Shown here in pieces: positions 21,154-33,112 of a DNA stretch of 64,000 nt. Source of the DNA: Ipomoea triloba (Eukaryota; Streptophyta; Magnoliopsida; Solanales; Convolvulaceae); the NCBI RefSeq assembly GCF_003576645.1, contig NC_044919.1:26017421-26081420 (forward strand). The letters are read 5' to 3'. The notes beneath the pieces were generated by a model that worked only from the letters and a program-made list of their open reading frames with translations, made no database searches and had not been told where the DNA came from. A program made the translations under genes and the position numbers. How positions within the stretch are numbered: the first letter of the stretch is position 1; the number at the start of each line of letters is the position of its first letter.

Positions 21154-21730
21154 GTAGTGCGCTATCGGAGTCTCTCCAGCCACGAGAGACGTCAAACAAT
21201 GAAAAGGGTGTTGGCGATGATCTCGCCAAGGTTTCGGCTACTGTTTCCACAATCCCAAACCAATTTCAATTAGCCCCCTTAAGAAACCCTAGTCAAGGTC
21301 GCCAGAGGTTTATCATCGTTCGTGGCTGGTGTAGGGGATTTGGGGGCAGAATTGCGGGTGGCTAGCCTCCCTCCGCCGTCGCTGGACTGCAGAACTGCAA
21401 CTGGAAAGATTGGAGATCGATTGATTTGGCGTCTGGAAAGATTGGAAATCGATCGAGAATAGTTAGGGCGGAGTAGGTGGTCGCTGGAGAAACGGTAAAG
21501 GCAAAGAGACAACCGTAGAAAGACCAAAAAGTCCCTGAAGTACACGGCCACTTGACGAAAAATTTAACGGTGGACTAAAAGTGGAACACTTTAAATAACA
21601 GTGGTCACAATGTGGCAAAAATTAATAAAGTGGACTAAAATTGAAAAATGACCAATAACAGTATAGGACCAATTTTGTTAGAATAAGATATAATAAGTAG
21701 AAATAAAAATATAAACAAATAAAACATTTA

Positions 21731-22695
21731 GGGCCCGTTTGGTTCACGGAAAATATTTGAAGGGAAGTGGAAGTGAAATTCCATGGAAAAGTAGTTACCA
21801 GGAAGATAGATTCTATTGTTTGGTTGGTGGAAAAGAAGTTACTGGGAATATTAATTCCGTTGTTTGGTTGGATTTAGAATGGTAAGGAATAATATATAAA
21901 AAGACTTATTTGCCCTTCTTATTATTATTATTATTATTATTAAATATTACCTAAAGCCCAAACCAGTAAACCAAAACCCACAGCTCCTATTATTATTTAT
22001 TTCAATTTGAGGCCCAAACCCACAGCTCCTATTATTATTTATTTCAATTTGAGGCCCAAACCCACAGCTCCTATTATTATTTATTTCAATTTGAGGCCCA
22101 ATAATAATGATAATAAAATTAGGTTTTTCAATTTGAGGCCCAATAATAATGATAATAAAATTAGGTTTCTTCCATCTTCACTCATCCATAATGATAATAA
22201 AATTAGGTTTCTTCCATCTTCACTCATCCAGTCGTCAAAGCAGCAGAGCCGCAGCCGACGGTCGAAGCAGTCAGCAGAGCCAGAAACTAGAGGGCAGAGG
22301 CAGCGTAGCGGCGAGGTGGAGGCGCGGACTTGCGATTGGCGGAGGCGCGACGGCGACTATAGGAGGTGCGACGGCGATTGGCGGAAGCGAGGCGAAACGC
22401 AGGCTGGCGGAGACGAGGTGCAGCGCAGAGTTGAAACGGGAGGAAGATGAATCTGAAACGAAAGGGGGAAGAAGAACAGGGGTAAAATAGTCTAGCCAAA
22501 TAGCTTTTTCTTCCCATCACCTCCGGAAAACAAAATCCGAGGGTCTACCTCAGATTTTTTTTCCTCAAAAATGAGGAATTTGAGTTCCACTGGAAAATAA
22601 ATTCCAGTGAACCAAACATGGGAAACCAGCACTTCCTATGATTTTGAGGAACCCACTTCCCCTGGAAAACAACTTCCTGCGAACCAAACATGCCC
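21731..22695. mobile_element. PIF/Harbinger-like non-autonomous element
   Basis: The ends GGGCCCGTTTGGTTC and GAACCAAACATGCCC are inverted repeats and are flanked by TTA on both sides (21728-21730 and 22696-22698), fitting a 3-bp PIF/Harbinger-type duplication. GTTTGGTTC-type motifs recur within the ends. The interior has a repeat array and a GC-rich segment (22230-22490) whose open frames are low-complexity (Arg/Gly/Ala) with no recognised domain. Confidence 0.7.
21985..22215. repeat. Short tandem repeats inside the PIF-like element
   Basis: About three 43-bp units share CCCACAGCTCCTATTATTAT and CAATTTGAGGCCCAAA (21978-22100). About three partial units of AATGATAATAAAATTAGGTT follow (22103-22215). 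Both arrays are very homogeneous. Confidence 0.85.
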
Positions 22696-23579
22696 TTAAT
22701 TACCATGTACTACATGCAATTATTGTAGTTTTCCATTTATTTTGATAATGTAATTACACAATTACTTTTTGATATTGGACATTTATTTAATTGTTCAACG
22801 CGTTTCATTTAACTAGTCAAATATATAATTGGAAAATGTATATTTTTAGTCCCTCAATTGTTCCTTATTAGTTGTTTTAGTTCCTAATTTTTACCGTATT
22901 GTTGTAATATACTAATCTAACTCTTCAAAAAAGCTACAATTTTAACTCCTAGTTTTGGAAAACAAAACTATTAAATTATATAAAAAAAATTTACTTAGTG
23001 CATGGATATTTTATAATTTTATTATCTTTATTCTATATGACTTTTTCAATGTTAAGAATGTTCATGTGGTGAAGAACTACTATAGAATAAGAAGAATTTT
23101 ATGATATATTATAACATATTTTGTAAGAAAATTATAAATGATAAGAATTGAAATCATTAAAAATCAATTAAAATTTTCTTATATTATGTCTTAAGAATAA
23201 TCTTGGCTTTATTGACTATACTAAACTTCTTGGCTGGCTATGGTCGCATACCTGACAATTCGTGTAAACAGGTTCATTAACGGGTTGACATGATAATGAC
23301 ATGCACACGATAAGGTTAAACAAGAACATGCATGACCCGTCAAGGTTAATGGAATAGAATTTTAAACATGAAAATGTACAATTTTTTAACAGGTTAAATG
23401 GACAAATTATGCTATGGACCCGAGTCTATGTTCATAATTTTATAACTCTATGTTCACAATTTTAGAACTCTATGTTCACAATATAGAGTTATGAAATTGT
23501 GAACATGGAGTTATGAAATTGTGAACATAGAGTTATAAAACGGTGAACATGGAGTTATGAAAATGTGAACATGGAGTTA
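22188..23579. repeat. 1392-bp direct duplication, first copy
   Basis: It matches 23588-24979 at a constant offset of 1400 with no difference that I could find by eye. A single N at 23580 ends it. It includes the right half of the PIF-like element and flanking AT-rich DNA. Confidence 0.9.
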
Positions 23580-23587
23580 NCCCAATA

Positions 23588-24979
23588 ATAATGATAATAA
23601 AATTAGGTTTCTTCCATCTTCACTCATCCAGTCGTCAAAGCAGCAGAGCCGCAGCCGACGGTCGAAGCAGTCAGCAGAGCCAGAAACTAGAGGGCAGAGG
23701 CAGCGTAGCGGCGAGGTGGAGGCGCGGACTTGCGATTGGCGGAGGCGCGACGGCGACTATAGGAGGTGCGACGGCGATTGGCGGAAGCGAGGCGAAACGC
23801 AGGCTGGCGGAGACGAGGTGCAGCGCAGAGTTGAAACGGGAGGAAGATGAATCTGAAACGAAAGGGGGAAGAAGAACAGGGGTAAAATAGTCTAGCCAAA
23901 TAGCTTTTTCTTCCCATCACCTCCGGAAAACAAAATCCGAGGGTCTACCTCAGATTTTTTTTCCTCAAAAATGAGGAATTTGAGTTCCACTGGAAAATAA
24001 ATTCCAGTGAACCAAACATGGGAAACCAGCACTTCCTATGATTTTGAGGAACCCACTTCCCCTGGAAAACAACTTCCTGCGAACCAAACATGCCCTTAAT
24101 TACCATGTACTACATGCAATTATTGTAGTTTTCCATTTATTTTGATAATGTAATTACACAATTACTTTTTGATATTGGACATTTATTTAATTGTTCAACG
24201 CGTTTCATTTAACTAGTCAAATATATAATTGGAAAATGTATATTTTTAGTCCCTCAATTGTTCCTTATTAGTTGTTTTAGTTCCTAATTTTTACCGTATT
24301 GTTGTAATATACTAATCTAACTCTTCAAAAAAGCTACAATTTTAACTCCTAGTTTTGGAAAACAAAACTATTAAATTATATAAAAAAAATTTACTTAGTG
24401 CATGGATATTTTATAATTTTATTATCTTTATTCTATATGACTTTTTCAATGTTAAGAATGTTCATGTGGTGAAGAACTACTATAGAATAAGAAGAATTTT
24501 ATGATATATTATAACATATTTTGTAAGAAAATTATAAATGATAAGAATTGAAATCATTAAAAATCAATTAAAATTTTCTTATATTATGTCTTAAGAATAA
24601 TCTTGGCTTTATTGACTATACTAAACTTCTTGGCTGGCTATGGTCGCATACCTGACAATTCGTGTAAACAGGTTCATTAACGGGTTGACATGATAATGAC
24701 ATGCACACGATAAGGTTAAACAAGAACATGCATGACCCGTCAAGGTTAATGGAATAGAATTTTAAACATGAAAATGTACAATTTTTTAACAGGTTAAATG
24801 GACAAATTATGCTATGGACCCGAGTCTATGTTCATAATTTTATAACTCTATGTTCACAATTTTAGAACTCTATGTTCACAATATAGAGTTATGAAATTGT
24901 GAACATGGAGTTATGAAATTGTGAACATAGAGTTATAAAACGGTGAACATGGAGTTATGAAAATGTGAACATGGAGTTA
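23588..24979. repeat. 1392-bp direct duplication, second copy
   Basis: Partner of 22188-23579. The match begins just after the N at 23580, so it may be an unmerged contig overlap rather than a biological duplication. Confidence 0.9.
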
Positions 24980-25020
24980 TGAAATTATGAACATGAAATT
25001 ATGGAATTGTGAACATAGAC
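24832..25020. repeat. Minisatellite/foldback GAACATGGAGTTATGAAATT
   Basis: Units of about 21 bp, first as CTATGTTCACAATTTTA and then in inverted orientation as GAACATGGAGTTATGAAATT, form an array with a foldback centre near 24880. The same array in the first duplication copy is cut at 23579. Confidence 0.75.
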
Positions 25021-25048
25021 CCTGGTCCACCTTGCAAGGTGGGCCCGG

Positions 25049-25501
25049 TGTTAGAATATTTTATTCTAATATTATTGTGGCCCATGTATTCAGTGATTTG
25101 GACAATTAAATGTTCCATTGTGATAGGTAATGGAATAAAACTTGTAACAGATCAGGGGTTTTATTCCTCTCTCTTTGGCTTTCAAATGAGGCTATTTAAG
25201 CCTATTTAATTGTATGGGTTTATGACCCATTATTGCCATAATTCCAATAATCAATATTGGAATCAGTTATGTATTAAGCAGACAATATATAAAGGCAAGA
25301 CTATTTTCCTATCCTATCACTTGGGAAAACTTAACATGAAAGACCAGAGGGAAAAAGAGTTCTGCAAATACTAAGAGAAAGAAGTGGTGAAGAAAAAAGG
25401 GCTCAAAGCTTCATCAAACTCCATGGAATCAGGTTAGTAATTTAACGCTTCCTGTGAAAGTATTGGTTAAATCATTCAATGCCTTTTATAATAGTTTTAC
25501 A
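25049..25501 (+). repeat. Copia 5' LTR
   Basis: A 453-bp LTR starting TGTTAGAATATTTTATTC and ending AGTTTTACA. TATATAAAGG near 25290 is a likely TATA box. Its 3' partner at 30202 is truncated. Confidence 0.8.
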
Positions 25502-25876
25502 TTTGGTATCAAGAGTAAGGTTATGTATAATGATTTACCATTTATTTGCCCAAATCATTGAGATGCCTTAGATGACAATTACAATAATTATAAATTACAT
25601 TGCTATGAGATTTCCCAAAGGTGAATCATTGCAAATAAATTTATAATACTTAAAGAATAAAATTTTAGTGCGTTGTCAAATAACTTTGTTTATCCAAAGA
25701 TGACTTGCTTATTTGACTAGTGCTTGATTATTATTATTATTTTTTTATGTATTGTTGGCCTCTATTAAAGTTTCTATCCAACATAATGTATGTAAGTCTG
25801 AATTGTTTAAATGCTTAGCATAAAATCATTAAGGTGTAAATATGAAATTTAAGCTTTTGCTCAATTCTCGGCTTCA

Positions 25877-26875
25877 ATGAATGCTGTCGTGAGGTTCAAT
25901 GGCCTCAATTATCAAGACTGGTCTGAACAAGTCTAATTCTACTTGGGCTTAACTGGACTAGATCTTTCCTTAAACACAAAGGAACCTGCAGTCCTCACGG
26001 ACAAAAGCTCGCAAGAAGAGAAGGAATACCATGAAAAATGGATGAGGTCTAATAAAATGTGTTTAAACCTCATGAAGATTACCATGGCAGAAAATATGAA
26101 GCCGATGATGCCAAAAATTGATATTGCATCTGAATTTCTAGGAAACGTGAAAGAGCTATCAATGTATGAGATTGCAGATATGTCAATTGCAGGGAACCTG
26201 ATGACAGAACTAACTTCTATGAAGTTTGATTGGTCTGTGCCAATCCATGATCACTGCGACCAAATGGCCAGTATTGCAGCAAAATTAAAGGGAATGGGGA
26301 TGGAGTTGTCTGAATCATAGCTAGTTCATCTAATTATTAATTCACTTTCACCAGCAGAGTTTGGACAGTTCCATGTGAACTAAAATACTCTTAAAGAAAA
26401 ATGGAGTTTTAAAGAAACTAAACATTTGCTGGTTCAAGAGGAAACGAGATTAAAGAAGTTAAGACATCACTCCATCCACTTCACATCTCAAGGAGGTTCA
26501 AGCACCAATAAGAGAAAACTAGGAAAAAAAGGCAATACCCAGCATAACACTCAGTCGGGTCAAACCCAGAAAAGAATCAAATGCTTCTTTTGCAACAAAA
26601 TGGGGCAATTGAAGAAAGATTGTCCGAAGAGAAATGCTTGGTTTGAAAAGAAGGGTAATGATTCTATCTCTATGCTTTTTGAATTAAACCTTATAGAAGT
26701 ACCCAACAATACCTGGTGGTTAGATTCTGGTGCTACTACTCATGTTTCTCATATTTTGCAGGGATTCAGTTCGATCCAACCCACAAGAAGAACTGATGAA
26801 TTCTTGTTTATGGGAAATAGGATGAAGGCACAAATTGAGGGAATAGGGACGTATAGATTGATCCTAGATACTTGA
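25877..26875 (+). pseudogene. Copia gag and start of protease, broken
   Basis: The gag frame starts MNAVVRFNGLNYQDW at 25877, has an in-frame stop near 25934 and runs to a further stop at 26318-26320. The nucleocapsid and protease part continues at about 26426-26875. The zinc-knuckle reads CFFCNKMGQLKKDC, with Q where the usual CCHC histidine stands, so metal binding is probably lost. The protease motif WWLDSGATTHVS (Asp-Ser-Gly) is present. Further stops separate this from the integrase part. Confidence 0.85.
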
Positions 26876-26881
26876 TATCAT

Positions 26882-27947
26882 TTGGATCTAGAAAATTGTC
26901 TCTATGTCACTGAATGTGCTAGAAATCTTGTTTCAGTTTGTAGGTTGGATATGTTGGGATTTTACATCAAATTTGAGAATCGTACTTTTCATTTATGTAA
27001 GGACAATAAATATTATGGTTTTGGTACTTTGATTGATTCTCTTTATCGTTTAATCTTGATCTAAATTTTGCTGAATCTTTATTTCAAGTTGAGAGTAGTA
27101 TAGGAGTGAAACGTAGTGCATTAAAGGAAATCTCTACTTACTTGTGGCATAAACGCCTGGGACATATATCCAAGGAAAGGTTAGTAAGGTTGGAGAAAAC
27201 TGAAATCCTACCTGCCTTGGATTTTAGTGATTGGGATGTGTGTGTGGATTGTATTAAAGGGAAAACAAACCAAACACATAACCAAGAAACCTGCCACAAG
27301 GAGTAGTGAGCTGCTTGAAATAATTCACACCGACATCTGTGGACCTTTTGATGTTCCTTCTTGGGGCGGCGAAAGGTACTTCATTACCTTTATAGATGAC
27401 TATTCACGATATGGCTACATATATCCACTGCATGATAAATCTCAGTCTGTGAACACTTTAGAGGTGTTCATTAATGAGGTTGAAAGGCAGTTAGATAGAA
27501 AAGTCAAAATTGTGAGGTCAGACCGAGGGGGTGAGTATTATGGTAGGTTTGACGAAAGAGGACAATGTCTAGGTCCTTTTGCTAAATTCCTCGAAAGTAG
27601 GGACATTTGTGCACAATATACAATGCCCCGGAACACTACAACAAAACGGTGTGGCTGAAAGGCAAAATAGTACCCTTATGGATATGGTTAGAAGCATGGT
27701 AAGTAATTGTACCTTACCTTCTTCACTGTGGATGTATGCGTTAATAAGGACCACTACATATTTATTAAATCGGGTTCCAAGTAAAGCAGTTCATAAAACA
27801 CCTTATGAACTATGGACAGGGAAGAAACCGAGTTTAAGGCATCTTCATGTATGGGGTTGCCAAGCGAAAGTAAGGTTGTATAATCCACGTGAGAATAAAC
27901 TCGACCCAAGGATAGTCAGTGATTTTTTCATTGAATTGGCTATCTAG
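26882..27947 (+). pseudogene. Copia gag-pre-integrase and integrase, frameshifted
   Basis: The pre-integrase motif LWHKRLGHISKERL occurs at about 27143-27184. The integrase core then changes frame (27227-27658), with HTDICGPFDVPSWGG, FIDDYSRYGYIY and SDRGGEYYG supplying the catalytic-region Asp residues. The rest continues in another frame from about 27620 (NGVAERQNSTLMDMVRSM, with the catalytic-region Glu). At least two frameshifts break it. Confidence 0.85.
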
Positions 27948-28141
27948 AAAGGTCTAAAGGGTACATGTTTTATTGTTCTAACCATAGTATGAGAATTATT
28001 GTAGAGACTGGAAATGTTTGATTCATTGAAAATGGTCAAAATAGTGGGAGCATAAAACCACACAAGGTGGACATTCGATAAATTCATGTTGAAATCTCTT
28101 CACATGAAAATTCTTTTCAAGATGTAGTTCCAGTTATTACA

Positions 28142-29920
28142 TTGCCATCTTCTGGTGCACCGGAACGACATGAGAATGTCCTAAATCCACATGAGGATAT
28201 TGTGACCAATGAAAATGAATCAATCACAATTCAACAAAAAATCAATGAACCACGAGAAGAAATGACATTAAGGCGGTCTACAAGGGAAAGGAGGCCTGCC
28301 ATTTCTAATGACTACGTGATATATTTTGCTGAACAAGAAAATGATTTGAGTATTGATAGGGATCCGATTTCCTTCAAACAAGCCATTGAAAGTAACAGTT
28401 CTGAAAGATGGTTAGATGCCATGAAAGATGAGTTAAAATCTATGGAAGTCAACAAAGTTTGGAACCTTATAGAATTACCTGAAAATTCTAGAAGAGTCGG
28501 GTGCAAATGGGTCTTTAAGACCAAAAGCGACTCTAAAGGTAATGTTGAAAGGTATAAAGCTAGACTTGTTGCCAAGGGTTATATTCATAAAAGTGGCATC
28601 GACTACAACGAGACCTTTTCCCCAGTTTCTAAGAAGGACTCGTTAAGGATTGTTTTGGCATTGGTAGCTCATTACGATTTGGAGCTTCACCAAATGGATG
28701 TTAAGACCGTCTTTCTAAATGGTGATTTAGAGGAAGAAGTATATATGGACCAACCAGAAGGGTTTTTGACCACAGGAAAGGAACAGTTGGTGTGTAAATT
28801 AGAGAAGTCAATATATGGACTTAAGCAAGCTTCCCGACAGTGGTACATCAAATTTGACAATATTGTTACATCTTATGGTTTTGTGGAAAATACTGTTGAT
28901 CGGTGTATCTACATGAAAGCTAGTGGGAGTAAGTTTGCTATTTTAGTTTTATATGTTGATGACATTTTACTTGCTGCAAATGATAAGGCCATGTTGCATG
29001 ATGTTAAAGTATTTCGTTCTAAGAACTTTGAAATGAAGGATATGGGTGAGGCATCCTATGTGATTGGAATAGAAATATTCCGAGATAGATCACAAGGATT
29101 ATTAGGATTGTCTCAGAAAGGATACATTAACAAGGTCTTGGAAAGATTTAAGATGGATAAATGCTCTTCTGAAGTGGTTCTGCTGCAAAAATGGGACAAA
29201 TTTAGTTTAGCTCAATGTCCCAGAAATGAAATTGAGAAAAAACAAATGGAAAGCATACCTTATGCAACAGTGGTTGGGTGTTTGGGATATTTACAGACTT
29301 GTACTCGGCCAGACATCAGCTTTGCTGTTGGAATGTTGGGTCGATATCAGAGTAATCCCGACATAGAGCACTAGAAGGCTGCAAAGAAAGTTTTAAGATA
29401 TCTACAAGGCACAAAATATTACATGCTTACGTATAGGAAGTCAGATCCACTTGAAGTGATTGGGTATTCTGATACAGACTATGCTAGATGTGTAGATACG
29501 AGAAAATCTACATTTGGTTATTTGTTCCTATTAGCTGGAGGAGCAATTTCATGGAAAAGTGTGAAGTAGTCAATCATCACTACTTCCACTATGGAGGCAG
29601 AATTTGTGGCATGCTTTGAAGCCACAAATCATGGATTGTGGCTGCGAAATTTGATCTCGGGGCTTAGAGTAGTCGACAGTATTTCTAGGCCTTTGAGAAT
29701 TTATTGTGACAACTTCGCAGCGGTGTTCTTCTCTAAGAATGACAAATACTCTAAAGGTGCTAAGCATATGGAATTAAAATATTTGTTAGTTAAAGAAGAA
29801 GTACATAAACAGAGAGTGTCAATTCGGCATATCAAAACTGAACTTATGGTTGCTGATCCTTTGACCAAAGGTTTAGCACCTAAGGTCTTCTCCTGTAATG
29901 TGGAGAGTATCGGAATTTAA
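28142..29920 (+). pseudogene. Copia reverse transcriptase and RNase H with in-frame stops
   Basis: The reverse transcriptase shows GCKWVFKTKSD, YKARLVAKGY, the variant DVKTVFLNGDL, VYMDQPEGF and the catalytic VLYVDDILLA. RNase H follows with RKSTFGYLFLLAGGAISWKS, STMEAEFVA and YCDNFAAV. The frame is the same throughout, but TAG stops interrupt it at 29372-29374 and again near 29567. It is longer and better preserved than the gag and integrase parts but inactive as it stands. Confidence 0.9.
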
Positions 29921-30201
29921 GATAGAACCTTGTTATCATTATAATTTTGTATTTCAGTTTTATGCTATATTGACTTAGTTGAATTCAATTAATGTTATAT
30001 CTCTGTTTGCACATATGGTTGTCAATATTGAAATTAAAGTTGACCTATGATGCATGGAAGGGAACATGTTGATCAAATAACGTGCGACCGCCATAATCTA
30101 GCTGACTTTGATTTAAGTAAAAGTTCCTTGATGTTTTGGGATATTTCGCGGATTAAAGTTATACTAGTCCATCAATAATACACATGGTCCAAGTGGGAGA
30201 A

Positions 30202-30239
30202 TGTTAGAATATTTTATTCTAATATTATTGTGGTCCATG
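30202..30239 (+). repeat. Truncated Copia 3' LTR start
   Basis: About 38 bp match the 5' LTR start (TGTTAGAATATTTTATTC and on), then similarity fades. A different LTR fragment begins at 30278. Confidence 0.75.
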
Positions 30240-30277
30240 GAATAACAATTGGGTTAAATGGGTTCACATGCACAATA

Positions 30278-30665
30278 TGTTAGAAATAAATATTCTAACT
30301 AAACAGAATAGTCTACGAGAAACCTGACCTCGTAGTAGCGGAAGCGGAAGCCGTATTGATCTCCAGCCATAGTTGATGTAATGCCTCCATAGTTATTGTA
30401 ATGCCTCTTGAACGGTAGACCGTTACCCATATTTGTCTTATACTTGACTCAGAACCCTAGATGGTGTACTGGTGTCTACTAAGCAGTATGAGTACCGTGA
30501 ACTGTATGTGCTATACAATGCATACCTTGTATCCCATCAATACAGGTTTATATAGGCATAGAGTCTGGTTGAATAACAACTACTAGTTATTGAGTCCAAC
30601 CAAATTACTTAATAAGCCTAGTTAACTTGCACCACTTAATTAAGGCCCTAATATATAATATATAA
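30278..30665 (-). mobile_element. LTR fragment of another retrotransposon, minus strand
   Basis: On the minus strand the block ends ...TTTATTTCTAACA (a CA terminus) and has CCTATATAAACCTGTATTGA as a TATA/leader region. GGGTTCTGAGTCAAG lies in the leader. The other end is not clear and no coding region or second copy is present, so it is a solo or truncated LTR. Confidence 0.5.
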
Positions 30666-30694
30666 TATACTACCTCCGTCTCATTTTGGTTGTC

Positions 30695-32142
30695 TGATAT
30701 AATCTCAATTGTGCATATTTTTCTAATGAATTTGAATCAACTTTTGAGCTTAAATGAATTAAATTGACATCTCCAATGTATATTTCTTGCTTTCTCAATT
30801 AGATATGGTTTCATTCTTGATTTGAGTGTTTTATGGTGTTTGTTAGTGTTTTGAAACCATTTTAGATCAAATGCAAAGCAAGGGAACATTTAAAGACATG
30901 TTTGGAGTCAAAATGGATGAAGAATGCTTACATTGAGGCCTCGTCGCGTCCAGGATTAGATTCGTCGCGTCCAGAATTTCCAGTGTGCAAAAGTGTTGAG
31001 CAGAAACCAGGGCTCGACGCGTCGAGCCCCAGCCTCAACGCGTTGAGCCAATGCCGTAACATTTATTTAGAAAATATGTAGAGGCTCGACGCGTCGAGAA
31101 TCCTATGACAGCACAAAAATCTGTTTTGCGGAATTGCCTATTTTGCACATATTTTTTGCTCCCACTATATAAGGCTCATTTTCCCAAAACCCTAGACCGA
31201 AGCTGCGTTTTTAGGAGGCAAAAAGGAGTGAGTGAAAGGTGTTGTCTCTTCAATGGAGTGAAGGAGGGATCCACCACTTTTGGAGAAGAAGATTGTCATC
31301 TCAAGGAGCTATCAAGGCTTTGGGAGGAAGACGGAAAGCTATATTCGGGAGAATTTCCTTTCCTTTCCTTTACTTTCTTAGTGTTTGTAAACTCTTTATT
31401 ACTTGAGCTTTAAACTCTATCTTAGCCATGATTGGCTAAAGTAATTTTGGGATTTTTGGGTGATAGGTGTTTATGAATCCTATTTGCCTTGTTCTTCATG
31501 TTTAATGATATGTTTATATTTGGGTTTCATAACTTATTATGAAATTGTGATTTCTATTGTGATGCTTGTGATTAAAGGCCTAAATTACTTGTATCTTGCT
31601 ATAGTTGTGTCTTAATGGAAGTTAGGGCATATATTAGAGCACTCACGTTTGCACTTGACTTTTGCACCTTAGGAGAGGGCAAATTTGTTAAGGGATTTCG
31701 TTTAGATTTCTTGTTCTTGATTAGTTCTTTATTGTGGGTTTGAATTATGGGAGTAATTCCTTCCCCTTTGTTAATGCAATCATCCACATTTGTTAGAACC
31801 CAAATTACATATCTCACCATAGTATGGCATTAGGAGACTAAACACTTAAACCCGAAAATACCACTCTCTCTGTATTGTTTTCATCAACTAGCTTTCATTA
31901 TTCTATTTTATTACTATATTTGTGATCGTTCAAACACCAATTTCGTTAGGATTAGCTTCATAAGAATATATTAGTAACTAGTGTTCGATACGCCCCGCTT
32001 CCCTGTGGATCGATACCCCAGAATACTCCAAGTATTTGTTTGTTAAAATATGCTACAACCAAATTGTCTTATTCGTTTAACGAGGCATGACTGAAGTTAT
32101 TTTTAATCCAATTTTTCATGATATTAAGTTTAGCATTAATAT
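30695..32142 (+). repeat. Athila-like 5' LTR
   Basis: It starts TGATATAATC, carries CTCGACGCGTCGAG palindromes near 31013 and 31081, a TATA-like CACTATATAAGGCTC near 31165 and CTTCCCTGTGGATCGATACC near 31999. The right copy differs by scattered substitutions and small indels, so the insertion is not very recent. Confidence 0.8.
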
Positions 32143-33112
32143 TAACATGAAGAACCACCTCTTCCGGTTGACAAACCAAGGCCGAGTAAAATCATTGATG
32201 TTGAGATTGAAGAGAGACTTGAGGAAGAAGAGGCTAACCATCCCGAGCCCTCAAAATCATGAAAAAGATGAAAGAGAGAAGGCCAAGAGAAAATATGTGC
32301 CACCACTTCCATTCCCTCAAAAATTCCAAAGGCAAGCCAAAGATAGTAGATGGACAAAATTCTTGGATATTGTGGAAAATTTGAAAGTCTCTATCCCGTT
32401 GCTCGATTTGCTCACCCAAACACCTTCTTATGGGAAGTGTTTAAGGGAGATTCTATCTAAAAAGAGAACGTTTTGTGATCAAGAAATGATTGCAATGACA
32501 CAAGAGTACCGGGCCTTAACATATGAAGAGGGAAAGTTTCCTACCAAACTTAGAGATCCGGGAAGATTCACAATTCCATGTGTTATTGGTGGCTCCACAA
32601 TCAATAGATCACTTTGTGATTTAGGAGCAAGTGTTAATGTAATGCTCTTATCTTTGTGCAAAAGGTTGAATTTGGGAGAGCCACAACCGGTCGAATTCAC
32701 ACTTCAATTTGCCGACCGGTCAACCAAAAATCCTATTGGAATTCTTGACGATGTTTCCGTTCGTGTTGACAAGTATTTTGTGCCTTGTGACTTCGTAGTA
32801 ATGGATATTCGAGAAGACCCCTACACTCCAATCATTTTGGGGAGACCTTTCTTGGCCACAACGGGAGCAATAATTGATGCACGGAAAGGATCAATGATCT
32901 TTGATTTTGGAGAAGAGAAAGTGGCATTCAATGTTCTTGAAGATTCCAATTCTTGTGTTATTGAAAGGTATTATAGGGCCGATGTGATGGGTAGCAAGAC
33001 TCATGGTGAAGATGTGGAGAAAGTTGAAAAGGGATGTCTTTTGAGATTCAAAACTTGTGATAGAAACTTCAATGAGGCTAGTGTTGGTGGTAGCCTCACG
33101 GATCAACCTTGA
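32087..33112 (+). pseudogene. Athila-like gag C-terminus with retropepsin
   Basis: The open frame of 341 codons starts inside the LTR, so its first 20 or so residues are not native. It then shows the gag-to-protease linker (PLPFPQKFQRQAKDSRWTKF) and a retropepsin fold with CDLGASVNVM (the catalytic Asp in DLGAS), PIILGRPFLATTGAIID as the second hallmark, and a hydrophobic flap region. The family normally continues into reverse transcriptase and integrase. Here a stop at 33110-33112 is followed by the Athila-type non-coding spacer, and the front of gag is missing. It is an uninterrupted but partial polyprotein. Confidence 0.85.

Larger units (their letters stand above)
19062..21672. mobile_element. 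TIR element (Pack-type) interrupted by an LTR retrotransposon
   Basis: Ignoring the LTR element, the left end (TTGGTCATACTCTT joined to ATTGGCCTTTTTTTCAATTT at 20489) pairs with the reverse complement of about 21520-21672 (TTGGTCCTATACTGTTATTG, then TCATTTTTCAATTTTAGTCC). The TIRs are more than 110 bp. The interior (about 20600-21520) is more GC-rich and carries an S-locus-lectin-like scrap, so it appears to have picked up host sequence. No transposase is seen and the target duplication could not be fixed. Confidence 0.65.
25049..30239 (+). mobile_element. Decayed Ty1/Copia retrotransposon
   Basis: The 5' LTR (25049-25501, TGTTAGAATA to GTTTTACA) is followed by TTTGGTATCAAGAG, the usual initiator-Met-tRNA binding region of plant Copia. 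The gene order gag, protease, integrase, reverse transcriptase, RNase H is that of Copia. AAGTGGGAGAA at 30191-30201 is the polypurine tract, and the first 38 bp or so of a 3' LTR follow at 30202 before truncation. The coding region is broken by several stops and frameshifts, so the copy cannot act autonomously. Confidence 0.92.

Noticed and set aside
22007..22490. Arg/Gly/Ala-rich frames in the GC-rich core of the PIF-like element
   Set aside because: Low complexity, start inside tandem repeats, no known domain, and several overlapping frames are equally open.
32087..33112. Host aspartic protease gene
   Set aside because: The start lies in the LTR, and the DLGAS and ILGRPFLATTGA motifs plus flanking LTRs identify a retrotransposon retropepsin.
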